From: Maricurvus nonylphenolicus
Lineage (GTDB): Bacteria; Pseudomonadota; Gammaproteobacteria; Pseudomonadales; Cellvibrionaceae
Reading direction: 5' to 3'
DNA length: 64,000 nt
NCBI RefSeq assembly: GCF_042854845.1
Contig: NZ_AP031498.1
Span: 5,394,001 to 5,458,000 of the forward strand
Positions 33,827 through 42,031 of this stretch are shown here, piece after piece; the stretch's first letter is position 1, and each line of letters begins with the position of its first letter. The notes below the pieces were generated by a model, which saw only the letters and a program-made list of their open reading frames with translations, made no database searches and was not told the DNA's origin. Both the position numbers and the translations under genes were made by a program.

Positions 33827-34625
33827 GGATAAGTGCAAATCTATGGCTTTTAAAACATTTCTATATAGCAGCATAGCAGTTGTTAGTTTTTTCTCATCTG
33901 CTAATGCAGAAATCTATCAATGGAAAGATGAGAAAGGAAAGATTCATTTTAGTGATAAGAGCCAGGCACCTAAAAATGTCATTCCCATTGAGTTAAAAGA
34001 TACCAATTCTTCTGATGCAGTCACCTCCAGAACACCTTTTGTTGGCACTCCAGAAAATGAATTTCCTGAAGAAGAACAACCAACTTTTGATGTTAATGGG
34101 GCGAGCTCATCTCTGGATTGCTTTGACAAATCACAAGCCTTCAAAACTGAAGGGGATGATTATTTCGAGGTAGAACACATTAAAATCGATAAAAATACTC
34201 GAGAGATACTAGAATCCCTCTACGACAGCATCGATGACGAATGGGAAGGAAGATCCCGGGAAACAATCTGCAAAGGAACTGACAAAGCTCCAAAAGAAGA
34301 AATTAGATTATCTTCTGCTGAAGTAAAGGTCAGGCAAAGCACAAGCAATTCTATAAGGTTTGAAATTCATCGTGAATATAAAGATGAAAGAGGACCTCAA
34401 AGCGAGGTACTGCGCCTCTTTCGTAAAGATGCCCTTACTGAGATTGAAGCAGAAGACAACTATATCATTGCTGTAGAAAAGTACCGCGAAAAGCTTAAAA
34501 AGGGTAGCAGATTAAGAGAAACACAAATCTATCTACAATACTCGCAAACAGAACTATCGATTAACATCACCTACTACATGAACGGCGTTTACATTAGTCA
34601 GCAAAGTATTAGACTAGTACGCTAA
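33816..34625 (+). CDS. Exported DUF4124-domain protein, 269 residues
   Basis: A signal peptide ends near SSANA (about residue 31). A DUF4124 motif follows at once (EIYQWKDEKGKIHFSDKSQAP), as also found in the M23 peptidase at 20187. The remaining ~190 residues are acidic and unrecognised, with a late beta-rich part (TQIYLQYSQTELSINITYYMNGVYISQQS). DUF4124 proteins are periplasmic or surface proteins of unknown role, often joined to enzymes. The start overlaps the zinc-ribbon gene by 11 bases. Codon use is AT-rich like its partner. Confidence 0.78.
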   Translation: MNTKDKCKSMAFKTFLYSSIAVVSFFSSANAEIYQWKDEKGKIHFSDKSQAPKNVIPIELKDTNSSDAVTSRTPFVGTPENEFPEEEQPTFDVNGASSSLDCFDKSQAFKTEGDDYFEVEHIKIDKNTREILESLYDSIDDEWEGRSRETICKGTDKAPKEEIRLSSAEVKVRQSTSNSIRFEIHREYKDERGPQSEVLRLFRKDALTEIEAEDNYIIAVEKYREKLKKGSRLRETQIYLQYSQTELSINITYYMNGVYISQQSIRLVR

Positions 34626-34734
34626 AGAAAATATCTAACGATAAATTAATAGACGCTGATAGCGTTCTACTATCCCGCAGCGCTGATTTTGGCGAAATAA
34701 CAGATAACGGCTGCTCACAAGTAAAGGGGAAACA

Positions 34735-35052
34735 ATGAAATCATTCTATTTAACCCTTTCCATACTTGGCGCTATAATTCCGTATCTGTTCTTTCTCCAA
34801 TTCTTCGAAATAAACGGTTTTAATCTAGCAGCGTTTATGAGTGCCTCAGTGGAAAACCATGTAGCTGCCGGCATTAGTGCCGATGTACTCTTTGCATCGT
34901 TTGTATTCTGGGTTTTTATGTTTGTACAACGGCAAAAGGGTGGCGCCAACCCTTTGCTGTTTATCGTGTTGAATCTAACCATTGGTCTTAGTTGCGCGTT
35001 ACCCGCTTACCTCTATGCACAAGAGCGGCTTGGTTCGCGAAATCCCTCATAA
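34735..35052 (+). CDS. DUF2834-family small membrane protein
   Basis: 105 residues with three hydrophobic helices (about 5-22, 43-63 and 72-92). The layout, with an N-terminal helix followed by FFEINGFNLAAFMSASVENHVAAGISADVLFASFVFWVFM, matches the DUF2834 family of inner-membrane proteins of unknown function, where the order is a helix, then an Asn/Gly-rich loop, then D-x3-ASxxFWxF. AAGGGGAAAC precedes the ATG. It lies 109 bases after the DUF4124 gene and has no evident partner. Confidence 0.75.
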   Translation: MKSFYLTLSILGAIIPYLFFLQFFEINGFNLAAFMSASVENHVAAGISADVLFASFVFWVFMFVQRQKGGANPLLFIVLNLTIGLSCALPAYLYAQERLGSRNPS

Positions 35053-35171
35053 GCTTTTAGACGCCTTTATTTCCTGCTACCTCTTCCACTATAAAAAACA
35101 CACCGATATCATTCCCTCGGCTTTATGCCTTAACCAAGGATTATGGTTTTTAATTTCAAAGGAGTGATTTC

Positions 35172-35984
35172 ATGTCCCTTAATATTGCTATTTCTCAGCC
35201 GTTAACACTGGCACCACCACTTGAACTGCCGTTAAAACTACGATTACCCCAAGGTCGTTTTGGTGCTCGTCGCTCTGTCAACAATTCACCCGCTGGCCGG
35301 TTTCATACAGGCGTCGACCTACATGCTGCCATAGGGGATTCAGTATTCCCTGTATACGGTGGAATTGTTGTTGTGTCATTACAACCCGGCACGGATCGTA
35401 AAGCTGGGGATGGGTTTGTCCGTATCTGGCATCAAATAGCAGCAGATAGCGGTTACATTTCCACGTACTCTCACCTGGACACCGTTAATGTCCGTATTAA
35501 TCAGTTTGTTGAAGTCGGCGATTTGATTGGCACTGTTGGGCTTCCGGAAGATAAAAGCTGGGAGCCACATTTACACTTTGAATTACGCCACGTTGTGGCC
35601 GATGGTATTACAGCCCTCAGCGAAGCTGACCGTAATGATCAGTTACGCAGAATGAGTCGCTCGGTAGCCGTCGATCCTACCCGGCAGTTCTACCATTGGG
35701 ATTTAGAGAATTATTCCAATGGTGATAGTGATCGTATCGTCAGTGGCAAAACGCAGGTCACTCAAATTGCCGACATCACTCACCAACACATTCGTTACTT
35801 TCGGGTCAAGCTCGCATCGGTTAGGGACTACCTGTTTATCCCTCTCTATGCACCATCTGCCGATGAAAGCTCTATGATTGAAACCATACGTGGCGCTTAT
35901 TTTTCCGGCAACAAGGTTAACCTTACCTACAGGCAATCACCGTTTTGGGAAGACAAGCTGATAATTGCAGAAGTACGAGTATAA
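35172..35984 (+). CDS. M23-family metallopeptidase domain protein without a signal peptide
   Basis: 270 residues. The M23/LytM core spans about 28-150: FHTGVDLHAAIGDSVFPVYGG has the complete HxGxD zinc motif and EPHLHFELRH the HxH motif. The N-terminus (MSLNIAISQPLTLAPPLELP) is not a signal peptide. The C-terminal ~110 residues form a separate unrecognised domain. AAAGGAGTG precedes the ATG, and no upstream in-frame export signal is seen. Family members normally cleave peptidoglycan in the periplasm, so a cytoplasmic or contact-delivered form is odd. A strong hairpin follows the stop. Confidence 0.82.
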   Translation: MSLNIAISQPLTLAPPLELPLKLRLPQGRFGARRSVNNSPAGRFHTGVDLHAAIGDSVFPVYGGIVVVSLQPGTDRKAGDGFVRIWHQIAADSGYISTYSHLDTVNVRINQFVEVGDLIGTVGLPEDKSWEPHLHFELRHVVADGITALSEADRNDQLRRMSRSVAVDPTRQFYHWDLENYSNGDSDRIVSGKTQVTQIADITHQHIRYFRVKLASVRDYLFIPLYAPSADESSMIETIRGAYFSGNKVNLTYRQSPFWEDKLIIAEVRV

Positions 35985-35988
35985 CCCT

Positions 35989-36021
35989 GCTGCAGCTATA
36001 TCTATACGATATAGCTGCAGC
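35989..36021 (+). terminator. Perfect hairpin after the M23 gene
   Basis: GCTGCAGCTATATC (35989-36002) and GATATAGCTGCAGC (36008-36021) form a 14-bp perfect stem with a 5-nt loop, 5 bases after the stop codon. The T-run is poor, so it is a probable terminator or 3'-end stabiliser. Confidence 0.65.
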
Positions 36022-36041
36022 TTCTGCTAGAAACACCAAAC

Positions 36042-36066
36042 AACCCATTACTTAAAATGGGTTTTA
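36042..36066 (-). terminator. Terminator of the SDR gene (bidirectional)
   Basis: AACCCATT (36042-36049) and AATGGGTT (36056-36063) form a perfect 8-bp stem with a 6-nt loop. T-rich sequence follows on either strand (TTAATT on plus; GTTTGGTGTTT on minus). It lies 20 bases after the SDR stop. Confidence 0.7.
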
Positions 36067-36082
36067 ATTAAGCCGCTGCCCT

Positions 36083-36997
36083 TTACTTAATAAAGCGCTG
36101 AATAGCCTGGTAGGCGTTGTCCTGAAAACTTTCATTATTGATGTCTTTAAATAAAACACCCTGTTCACCTACCGCTCCGGTCAGGCCTTGTTTACTGGCA
36201 TAGAAACCACCGTTTTGATAAGCACTATTAAATAATCCATCCACATAACGCTGCGCACCGACTTCAACACGATGAACCTTGCCCAGCCATAGCATGACCT
36301 GCATCATGCCTTTCATAAGGTATTGCCTAACTGGGGAAAGGGTATTAAAACCTTCGGTGCCCGTGGTAGCACCAGGACTCATAGTGATAAAACGAATAGC
36401 AGAATGTTGACGAGCCATCGCTGACATCCATAATGCCGCCATATATTTGAGGGGACCATAGGGCACTGTGGCATCTTTGGTATCGGCATAGAAGGCACCA
36501 TTGCAAATAGACACAAACTCATCGACGGAAGAGGTTTTCAGTTCCGGTCGTTTCATACCCATTTCTTTTACACCTCGAGCTGCTTCGGAACCCGCATACA
36601 GAGCAACCTGCTGCAATTTACCAGCTTTTATCAGCTCCTCTGCCAACACGGCATGTCCGAGCAGATTTACGGCAAATATCTGGGTAACACCATCCTGGGT
36701 ATGCTTCTGAAACTTCTTACCGCCTGTGCCTCCAGCATTCATAATCAGTGCATCAACAGGCTCTGGTAATAGCGCTACGGCTTTACGTACCGAGGTTAAA
36801 TTACTAACATCTATCGGTAGCACTTCAAAGATATCCCTTGCCGTGAGTTCCTCCAACCCCTGCTTTGCAAGTTTGGCTTTTTGGGGATTACGGCAACCCA
36901 GATATATCTTTTCAATACTGCTTTTCTGCGCCAGCTGTCTGGCAGACTCTTTACCCAGGCCGGCGTTTGCACCGGTGATCAAAACGCTTTTTATCAT
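36083..36997 (-). CDS. Short-chain dehydrogenase/reductase (SDR) family oxidoreductase
   Basis: 304 residues. The NAD(P)-binding TGANAGLGKESA, the NAGG motif (LIMNAGGTGG) and a YxxxK active-site pair (VPYGPLKYM) are present, so it should be an active cytoplasmic oxidoreductase. The spacing and size resemble the protochlorophyllide-reductase/retinol-dehydrogenase-like subgroup. It lies downstream of an AraC/GyrI regulator on the same strand, but a terminator separates them. The substrate is unknown. Confidence 0.88.
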   Translation of the reverse strand: MIKSVLITGANAGLGKESARQLAQKSSIEKIYLGCRNPQKAKLAKQGLEELTARDIFEVLPIDVSNLTSVRKAVALLPEPVDALIMNAGGTGGKKFQKHTQDGVTQIFAVNLLGHAVLAEELIKAGKLQQVALYAGSEAARGVKEMGMKRPELKTSSVDEFVSICNGAFYADTKDATVPYGPLKYMAALWMSAMARQHSAIRFITMSPGATTGTEGFNTLSPVRQYLMKGMMQVMLWLGKVHRVEVGAQRYVDGLFNSAYQNGGFYASKQGLTGAVGEQGVLFKDINNESFQDNAYQAIQRFIK

Positions 36998-37116
36998 GGG
37001 ATACCTTTAATTTGCAGATGAAGGGAATTGACTCTGCTAGGTTAATAAAAGGTATGGCGGTGGTTTTGATATTTCTTGCGGTATTTTGGTGAGGAGGTAA
37101 TAAAACCAGCTAAAAA

Positions 37117-37145
37117 GAAAAAGCCTGAATAACTCAGGCTTTTTC
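37117..37145 (-). terminator. Terminator overlapping the stop codon of the AraC/GyrI gene
   Basis: GAAAAAGCCTGA and TCAGGCTTTTTC form a perfect 12-bp stem around ATAAC. On the minus strand the gene's TGA stop lies in the first arm, and CTTTTTCTTTTT follows the second. Confidence 0.9.
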
Positions 37146-37988
37146 TTTGACAGGAATATTGAGATACAACTTGCTGTCTTTATCAGCACCGTTAAATCCT
37201 GCGGGCAAGAGCTCAAAATCTGGCTTTTCGGTGTATTCATAACGACTTTTAGGCAGCCAACTGCCCCAAATATAGCGCAGAGTTTCTTCCAGCTCGGTAA
37301 GCGGTCCAATATGGGTAAAGCGCGCGTAGGTTTGCTCTGACAGTTCTCGGGTAATCATGCCTTCCGGCACATCATCAAAGTTTTCAACTTGGGCAGAGCA
37401 GATATACACAAAGGTGGTACTGTCATCGGATTCTTCATAGGATTCATAAATACCGAAAAAGTCCGTGCCGACGCGATTTGGAATATTGTCACGATAGGGC
37501 CGAAACGCCGACCAGAGTTTCGGTAAGCTTAAGTCACCATCATCATACTTCGCGGCTATACCCACAATCTTCATCGTCGGGAGTTGAATGATTTCCGGCT
37601 CCATACTAATACGGTTTTGCAGGAAATCCATATCCGCTTCACTAAAGGGCTTTTTATACAACAACCGGAAAGGTTCGTTGATTTTCCGGTACTGAGCAGG
37701 GGTCATATTGAACAGAGCTTTAAAGGCGCGAGTGAAGGCTTCCTGGGAGTCGAACTGGCATTCCAGTGCCAAATTCAGAATCCCCACATCTTCTGTCAGT
37801 AAACGTTTTGCCGCCAGAGTTAAACGTCGCTTGCGCAAATATTCTTTCGGTGTATCTCCAACCAACGCTTTAAACACCCTGCTGTAGTGATAAGTGGAAT
37901 AGTGAGATGCAGCAGCTATCTCGTGAACACTGATTTTGTCGTACAAGTGCTCTTCTATATATTCAATACTTTTAAAAAACCGCTGCAT
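37134..37988 (-). CDS. AraC-family regulator with C-terminal GyrI-like effector domain
   Basis: 284 residues from the ATG at 37988 (MQRFFKSIEYIEEHL), which has AGGGAG six bases upstream. An in-frame upstream start at 38051 would overlap the next gene and is less likely. The N-terminal double helix-turn-helix (ISVHEIAAASHYSTYHYSRVFKALVG and ILNLALECQFDSQEAFTRAFKALFNMTP) comes first. A GyrI/Rob-like domain (about 125-280, ending FELLPAGFNGADKDSKLYLNIPV) follows. In Rob/SoxS-like relatives this domain binds small or lipophilic molecules. It probably regulates the SRPBCC genes upstream or the SDR gene downstream. Confidence 0.9.
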   Translation of the reverse strand: MQRFFKSIEYIEEHLYDKISVHEIAAASHYSTYHYSRVFKALVGDTPKEYLRKRRLTLAAKRLLTEDVGILNLALECQFDSQEAFTRAFKALFNMTPAQYRKINEPFRLLYKKPFSEADMDFLQNRISMEPEIIQLPTMKIVGIAAKYDDGDLSLPKLWSAFRPYRDNIPNRVGTDFFGIYESYEESDDSTTFVYICSAQVENFDDVPEGMITRELSEQTYARFTHIGPLTELEETLRYIWGSWLPKSRYEYTEKPDFELLPAGFNGADKDSKLYLNIPVKEKA

Positions 37989-38026
37989 TTCATGCTCCCT
38001 TATGCCTGATGAATAATATAGCAAAT

Positions 38027-38689
38027 TCAGCCATTGATGGGCTCTACCCATTCGCCACCGTATTGCAGAAACAGGTTTTCTACTGCCGGCTCAAGAATGG
38101 TTTTCTTCATCACGAGATTTAAAACCGGTGCCGCTATATGAAACTTTTTATTAAAGTGATGGCGCCAGGTAACCAACGACCCGCCCTGACCATCGGGCTC
38201 TACCGTAAACAAAGACACGGGAGACGTGATAGGAAACGATACGGTGGATAGCTCTTGGTTAATTGCATAGGCATAGGCCCGCTTTTCTTTATCGTAGTAC
38301 ACAATCTCTTCAACCAGTAAATCACCTTCAAGGCTGCAGCTGCGTACCGAGTGTGTACCTAACGCATCTGGGCCATTTAGGGACTTAGTATTGTCTACCG
38401 ACGGGTTTTTGATATCAGTGAACCACGTGGAAATCTGATCCAATTCAGATACCAGTTCAAAGGCTCTGCCCGGTGAGGCATTCACCCTGAACATAACAAC
38501 AATCTGTTCAGGAGCAACAGTAACAGAAGCAATATCGAACTCGTTCACAAAGCCTGTACTGCGGTCATAGCCAGACGTATATTGTTTGGCACTGCCTTCC
38601 TGAGGGTTGATTGAGCAGGCTGTCAGCAAAACAGCACCGGCAAGGAGCAATGGCTTGCCCAAGCTAATCAGGATTTTGGATATATTCAT
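38027..38689 (-). CDS. SRPBCC-fold lipoprotein
   Basis: 220 residues. A lipoprotein signal with lipobox LTAC (Cys near residue 25) anchors it in the envelope. The mature part has the START/Bet v1-like (SRPBCC) layout: MFRVNASPGRAFELVSELDQISTWFTDIKNP at its start and LVTWRHHFNKKFHIAAPVLNLVMKKTILEPAVENL at its end. This fold binds hydrophobic ligands in a deep pocket. It is one of three SRPBCC genes in a row on this strand (next at 38715 and 39377), 25 bases after the second, so probably one unit. The ligand is unknown. Confidence 0.82.
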   Translation of the reverse strand: MNISKILISLGKPLLLAGAVLLTACSINPQEGSAKQYTSGYDRSTGFVNEFDIASVTVAPEQIVVMFRVNASPGRAFELVSELDQISTWFTDIKNPSVDNTKSLNGPDALGTHSVRSCSLEGDLLVEEIVYYDKEKRAYAYAINQELSTVSFPITSPVSLFTVEPDGQGGSLVTWRHHFNKKFHIAAPVLNLVMKKTILEPAVENLFLQYGGEWVEPING

Positions 38690-38714
38690 TATGCATCTCC
38701 TCCCACACTAACCA

Positions 38715-39212
38715 TCAAGCTACAGCTGCCTTTTGATCCGGCAATGCTTTTTCGGCGTAGTCTTTCAGGCCTTTTAAGAGCTTGCCGAACGCAACCGGAA
38801 ATACCATACGCAACAACGGGTAGAACAGATACGCCGGGGTTTTCAGCTGCGGGCTAGCTACCCATTCAACTTCCGTCTGATTTGCACTCAATGGGCGTAC
38901 CGACATCTGCACTGAATTCTGTTTGATGGGAATAATGGCCGGGTTATTCACCGGAAATACATCGAAGGCCAGGGTTTTATCCCGTTCGCTAAAGTGGGTG
39001 ATGATCTCTTTTGCCTGAGCGCCGTTAGGGTTATCGGTCAGGTTACACATACGGCCTTCCATGGGGGCGCCACTGCAGCCTTTACCTTCGCCTATGGCGT
39101 AGGAGTGGGGGATAGGGCCCATCCACAGGTGGGCCTTATCAAATTCATGGGCAACCAGGTTCCAGACCTGGTCAGCGGGCTTATTGATGGTGACGGTCTT
39201 GGTGATTTTCAT
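38715..39212 (-). CDS. SRPBCC-family protein (polyketide-cyclase/dehydrase-like)
   Basis: 165 residues from the ATG at 39212 (MKITKTVTINKPADQVWNLVA), with AAGGAG seven bases upstream; the in-frame start 10 codons earlier has no such site. The opening KTVTINKPADQVWNLVAHEFDKAHLWMG is the classic SRPBCC signature, and a C-terminal long helix (GKLLKGLKDYAEKAL) closes the pocket. It is cytoplasmic. The segment GKGCSGAPMEGRMCNL has two Cys. It sits in tandem with the lipoprotein form, suggesting a shared hydrophobic ligand handled in two compartments. Confidence 0.85.
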   Translation of the reverse strand: MKITKTVTINKPADQVWNLVAHEFDKAHLWMGPIPHSYAIGEGKGCSGAPMEGRMCNLTDNPNGAQAKEIITHFSERDKTLAFDVFPVNNPAIIPIKQNSVQMSVRPLSANQTEVEWVASPQLKTPAYLFYPLLRMVFPVAFGKLLKGLKDYAEKALPDQKAAVA

Positions 39213-39376
39213 AACATCTCCTTGGCAGGCGAGCTGCTGCATGGGCTTTGATGAGATGTACTGTAGAAAACCAGGTCAGGGAATATTTGATATTTCTTGC
39301 TGTATTAGCGATTTCGAGCGTCCACCATAGCAGGGATTTACCCCTTAATATTAAACCGTATGATTTATGCCACTAC

Positions 39377-39823
39377 TCACCTGCAATAACGTGCGCTCAA
39401 GTTAAGTTCCGCAGTTGCAATACGGCCAGATAAATCTTCTCGTAGGCCTTTGATTATGTTGCTATCTGAGGTCAATTCAGTATTCCTTGCGTAATAGCTA
39501 AGGTTAAACTCAGTTCCATTAGAACCCAAGCGTTTAAACTCCATTAGCATTGCCGGCAGTACAGGGCTTAGGTCACCTTCTGTATAAAAACACTCATTAA
39601 TCTTGCTCTCTTTAACCTCAATGACAAGGCTCACATTACCTTCCGGTAGAGATAGGTACTCTTGATACCTCTTTCCTTTTGTCGCAGGAGGAAGATCGTC
39701 AGTTGATTCGATAGAAACAACGCCAGGAAACCAATCCATGTAGTTTTCCATATTGGTTACGTAAGGAAAGATTTGTTCTATCGCCTGCCCAAACACCATC
39801 GTTTTCTTCGTTAACAAAATCAT
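39377..39823 (-). CDS. SRPBCC-family protein, third of a tandem set
   Basis: 148 residues. MVFGQAIEQIFPYVTNMENYMDWFPGVVSIESTDDLPPATKGKRYQEYL matches the SRPBCC N-terminal helix-strand pattern, and beta strands then alternate to LSYYARNTELTSDSNIIKGLREDL. There is no signal peptide. A 164-base gap separates it from the next SRPBCC gene and 103 bases from the divergent LysR regulator. That arrangement makes the LysR protein its likely regulator. The function is unknown. Confidence 0.75.
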   Translation of the reverse strand: MILLTKKTMVFGQAIEQIFPYVTNMENYMDWFPGVVSIESTDDLPPATKGKRYQEYLSLPEGNVSLVIEVKESKINECFYTEGDLSPVLPAMLMEFKRLGSNGTEFNLSYYARNTELTSDSNIIKGLREDLSGRIATAELNLSARYCR

Positions 39824-39926
39824 ATTTATCTCTTCATTGATCCATATTCCTTTAAAGGTAAGGTACTTGTTATGTGAATAATAGAGAATTAATATGATAT
39901 CGATCTTGCCATATTGGAAAACAACG

Positions 39927-40811
39927 ATGTCAAAATTTGCTCAATTTGAAGCGTTTATTGCAACGGTCAGTACAGGCAGTATCAGTTTAGCGGCAGAAAG
40001 CCTCAATCGGACGCCATCAGCTATTAGCAAGCAAATCACCAATCTTGAGTCATCACTGGGAGTTCAGCTATTTGATCGCTCAAACAAAAGAATGGCGGTT
40101 ACAAAGCAAGGGGGGCAGTTTTTTAGAACCTGTTCTTCCATACTCAAGCAGATTAAAGAAGCGGAGAGTCAATTACTGCTAGAAAGTGCAGCAATTTTTG
40201 GCGATATAAAAATAACGCTTTCCAAGTCTTTGATAGGCTCTGAACTCATGGAGCATCTTAATGATTTTGCTGAAACCTATCCCCATACCAAATACGACTT
40301 GCGCTTTACTGAGAACGTTGAAAACTTCAGTGAAGCTGACCTGGATTTTGCGTTTCGAATAGGCAGCATCTCTGACCAAACGCGCTTGATTGCCAGAGAG
40401 CTTATGGAGGTTACGCCCATATTCTATGCCACACCTGAATATGTAGCACGTCATGGTCAGCCTAAACAACACGCTAATTTAAGCTCACACCGAATCGCTT
40501 TCCCTCCGTTTGAAAACCTGTCCTCCGAAATCAGGCAATGGCTGAAGCAAAACGGTTATAACTACCCCGCAAACACGCATCATCGTATTGATGATATTAG
40601 TGCCATTCAGGATATTGCACTAAAGCATTCCGCCATAGGATTTAATTTGGAATACAGCCTGTCAGACTTACTATCAAAAGGGGCCGTTATTAACCTTTTC
40701 CCTCAGCACAAACTGCCTTCGAAGACGCTGCATCTCGTATACAGGAAGTCTCGCTATCAATCCGCACACCTTGAAGAGTTTAAAAACTATATTTTAGATA
40801 GATACGCATAG
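39927..40811 (+). CDS. LysR-family transcriptional regulator
   Basis: 294 residues from the ATG at 39927 (MSKFAQFEAFIATVSTGS); an in-frame ATG 11 codons earlier is possible. The N-terminal winged helix-turn-helix is typical (SISLAAESLNRTPSAISKQITNLESSLGVQLFDRSNKRMAVTKQG). The effector domain (about 90-290) has the two-lobed periplasmic-binding-protein-like layout. It is divergent from the SRPBCC gene at 39377-39823 and convergent with the FAH gene. The closest feel is the CrgA/AaeR-like group. The effector is unknown. Confidence 0.9.
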   Translation: MSKFAQFEAFIATVSTGSISLAAESLNRTPSAISKQITNLESSLGVQLFDRSNKRMAVTKQGGQFFRTCSSILKQIKEAESQLLLESAAIFGDIKITLSKSLIGSELMEHLNDFAETYPHTKYDLRFTENVENFSEADLDFAFRIGSISDQTRLIARELMEVTPIFYATPEYVARHGQPKQHANLSSHRIAFPPFENLSSEIRQWLKQNGYNYPANTHHRIDDISAIQDIALKHSAIGFNLEYSLSDLLSKGAVINLFPQHKLPSKTLHLVYRKSRYQSAHLEEFKNYILDRYA

Positions 40812-40825
40812 TATTTGCTGCCTTA

Positions 40826-41881
40826 TCAATCAATCGTATTTCGAGTAATCCCCAAGTAACGACTATAAGCAGTTACCACATCACCCTGCTGCAAATAAAA
40901 AGCAGGGTTCCAGAGTGTGGCAAGGTGAAACATTACGCCCTCTGGTGTACCCGTGAGAACAATCGTTTTGGCTGCAATTGCCGCACAACTGTCGATTATA
41001 GTCAGCGCTTTATCGTGCAACTGGTATTGTGAGCCACAATCTTCCAGAGCCTTGTTCATAATAATGACGGGATCCCACACCATCCTTTCTGCAGCAGCCT
41101 GCTGGCGTAACTTAGTGTTGACGTAAAGCTTCATCTCAACAGTTTTGTAAAAGTCCGTGTCAGTGGGGATGACCAAAAAAGGCCCGACAGGGAAACGAGT
41201 ATCTCCGCCTTTTGCAACCGGGAATCCTGTTTTGCCCATGTCACCACTGGCATCAATGTCTTTAACCAACTGCCAGCGGTCAGTGAAATCACCACACAAC
41301 AAATATCCAAGCTGAGCTTGTTCACCCAAGGAATAGTCTTTCAAAGGTACTGCACACAGCTCAACTTCATGATCCAGGCGAGTGCCCGCTTTTACTTTAG
41401 ACTGCCAACCTGTAGCTATCGACAGTTTTGGAAACAGGAAAGGCTCGCCTTCATGGCCAACTTCTTTGGCATGGGCCATATAGTTGGTACCTGCGGCAAT
41501 ATGCTTCCCTTGTGCCTGTACGGGAACGGAGAGCGCTTCCCAGGCGAAGTGACTGGCTTCTGATTGGCCGATAATCTTAATCAGCCGATCATGGCCTAAC
41601 ATCAAAAAGGCATCTACAGCATCCTTTTCCGCCGTTATCCCGAACTGATTAAGTGGGACCCCTTCGACCCCTTCAACCGAGGCAGCCGTAATCAGTAGCA
41701 CGCCGGCATCTTTAACAACCGCCAGGGTGACAGCTTGATCCAGAGGAGCAACCTCAACCTGCGCTAACAGATCCTCTGCCAGGGTTTCAGTAAATTTAGG
41801 TTGGCTTAACGCCCAACTGCCCATATAGGCGGCAACACATAGCATCCCAACAATGCTGGCTATTAACGGTTTTTTAGACAT
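40826..41881 (-). CDS. FAH-family protein with an N-terminal signal anchor
   Basis: 351 residues. The first ~27 residues form a hydrophobic signal or anchor (LIASIVGMLCVAAYMGSWALS), so the FAH domain should lie in the periplasm, which is unusual for this enzyme family. Domain motifs are GTNYMAHAKEVG, LFPKLSIAT, LDHEVELCAVPL (metal-ligand region HxE/E) and VLTGTPEGVMFH. FAH proteins hydrolyse or decarboxylate beta-diketo or dicarboxylic acids. It is divergent from the SahR-like regulator at 42085 with a shared 203-base region, but its link to SAM metabolism is doubtful. Confidence 0.82.
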   Translation of the reverse strand: MSKKPLIASIVGMLCVAAYMGSWALSQPKFTETLAEDLLAQVEVAPLDQAVTLAVVKDAGVLLITAASVEGVEGVPLNQFGITAEKDAVDAFLMLGHDRLIKIIGQSEASHFAWEALSVPVQAQGKHIAAGTNYMAHAKEVGHEGEPFLFPKLSIATGWQSKVKAGTRLDHEVELCAVPLKDYSLGEQAQLGYLLCGDFTDRWQLVKDIDASGDMGKTGFPVAKGGDTRFPVGPFLVIPTDTDFYKTVEMKLYVNTKLRQQAAAERMVWDPVIIMNKALEDCGSQYQLHDKALTIIDSCAAIAAKTIVLTGTPEGVMFHLATLWNPAFYLQQGDVVTAYSRYLGITRNTID

Positions 41882-42031
41882 TATTTATTCCGAAGATCTA
41901 ATGATTAAGAAACAGGTTTTAAACGATCACCTCACATAAATGAACATAATTCAACTGTGTACACCGATACACATTACTATTTTCAGACTATTGGTCAACT
42001 GGGTTTTTCCACATTTAGGTGGTTAGCTCGA

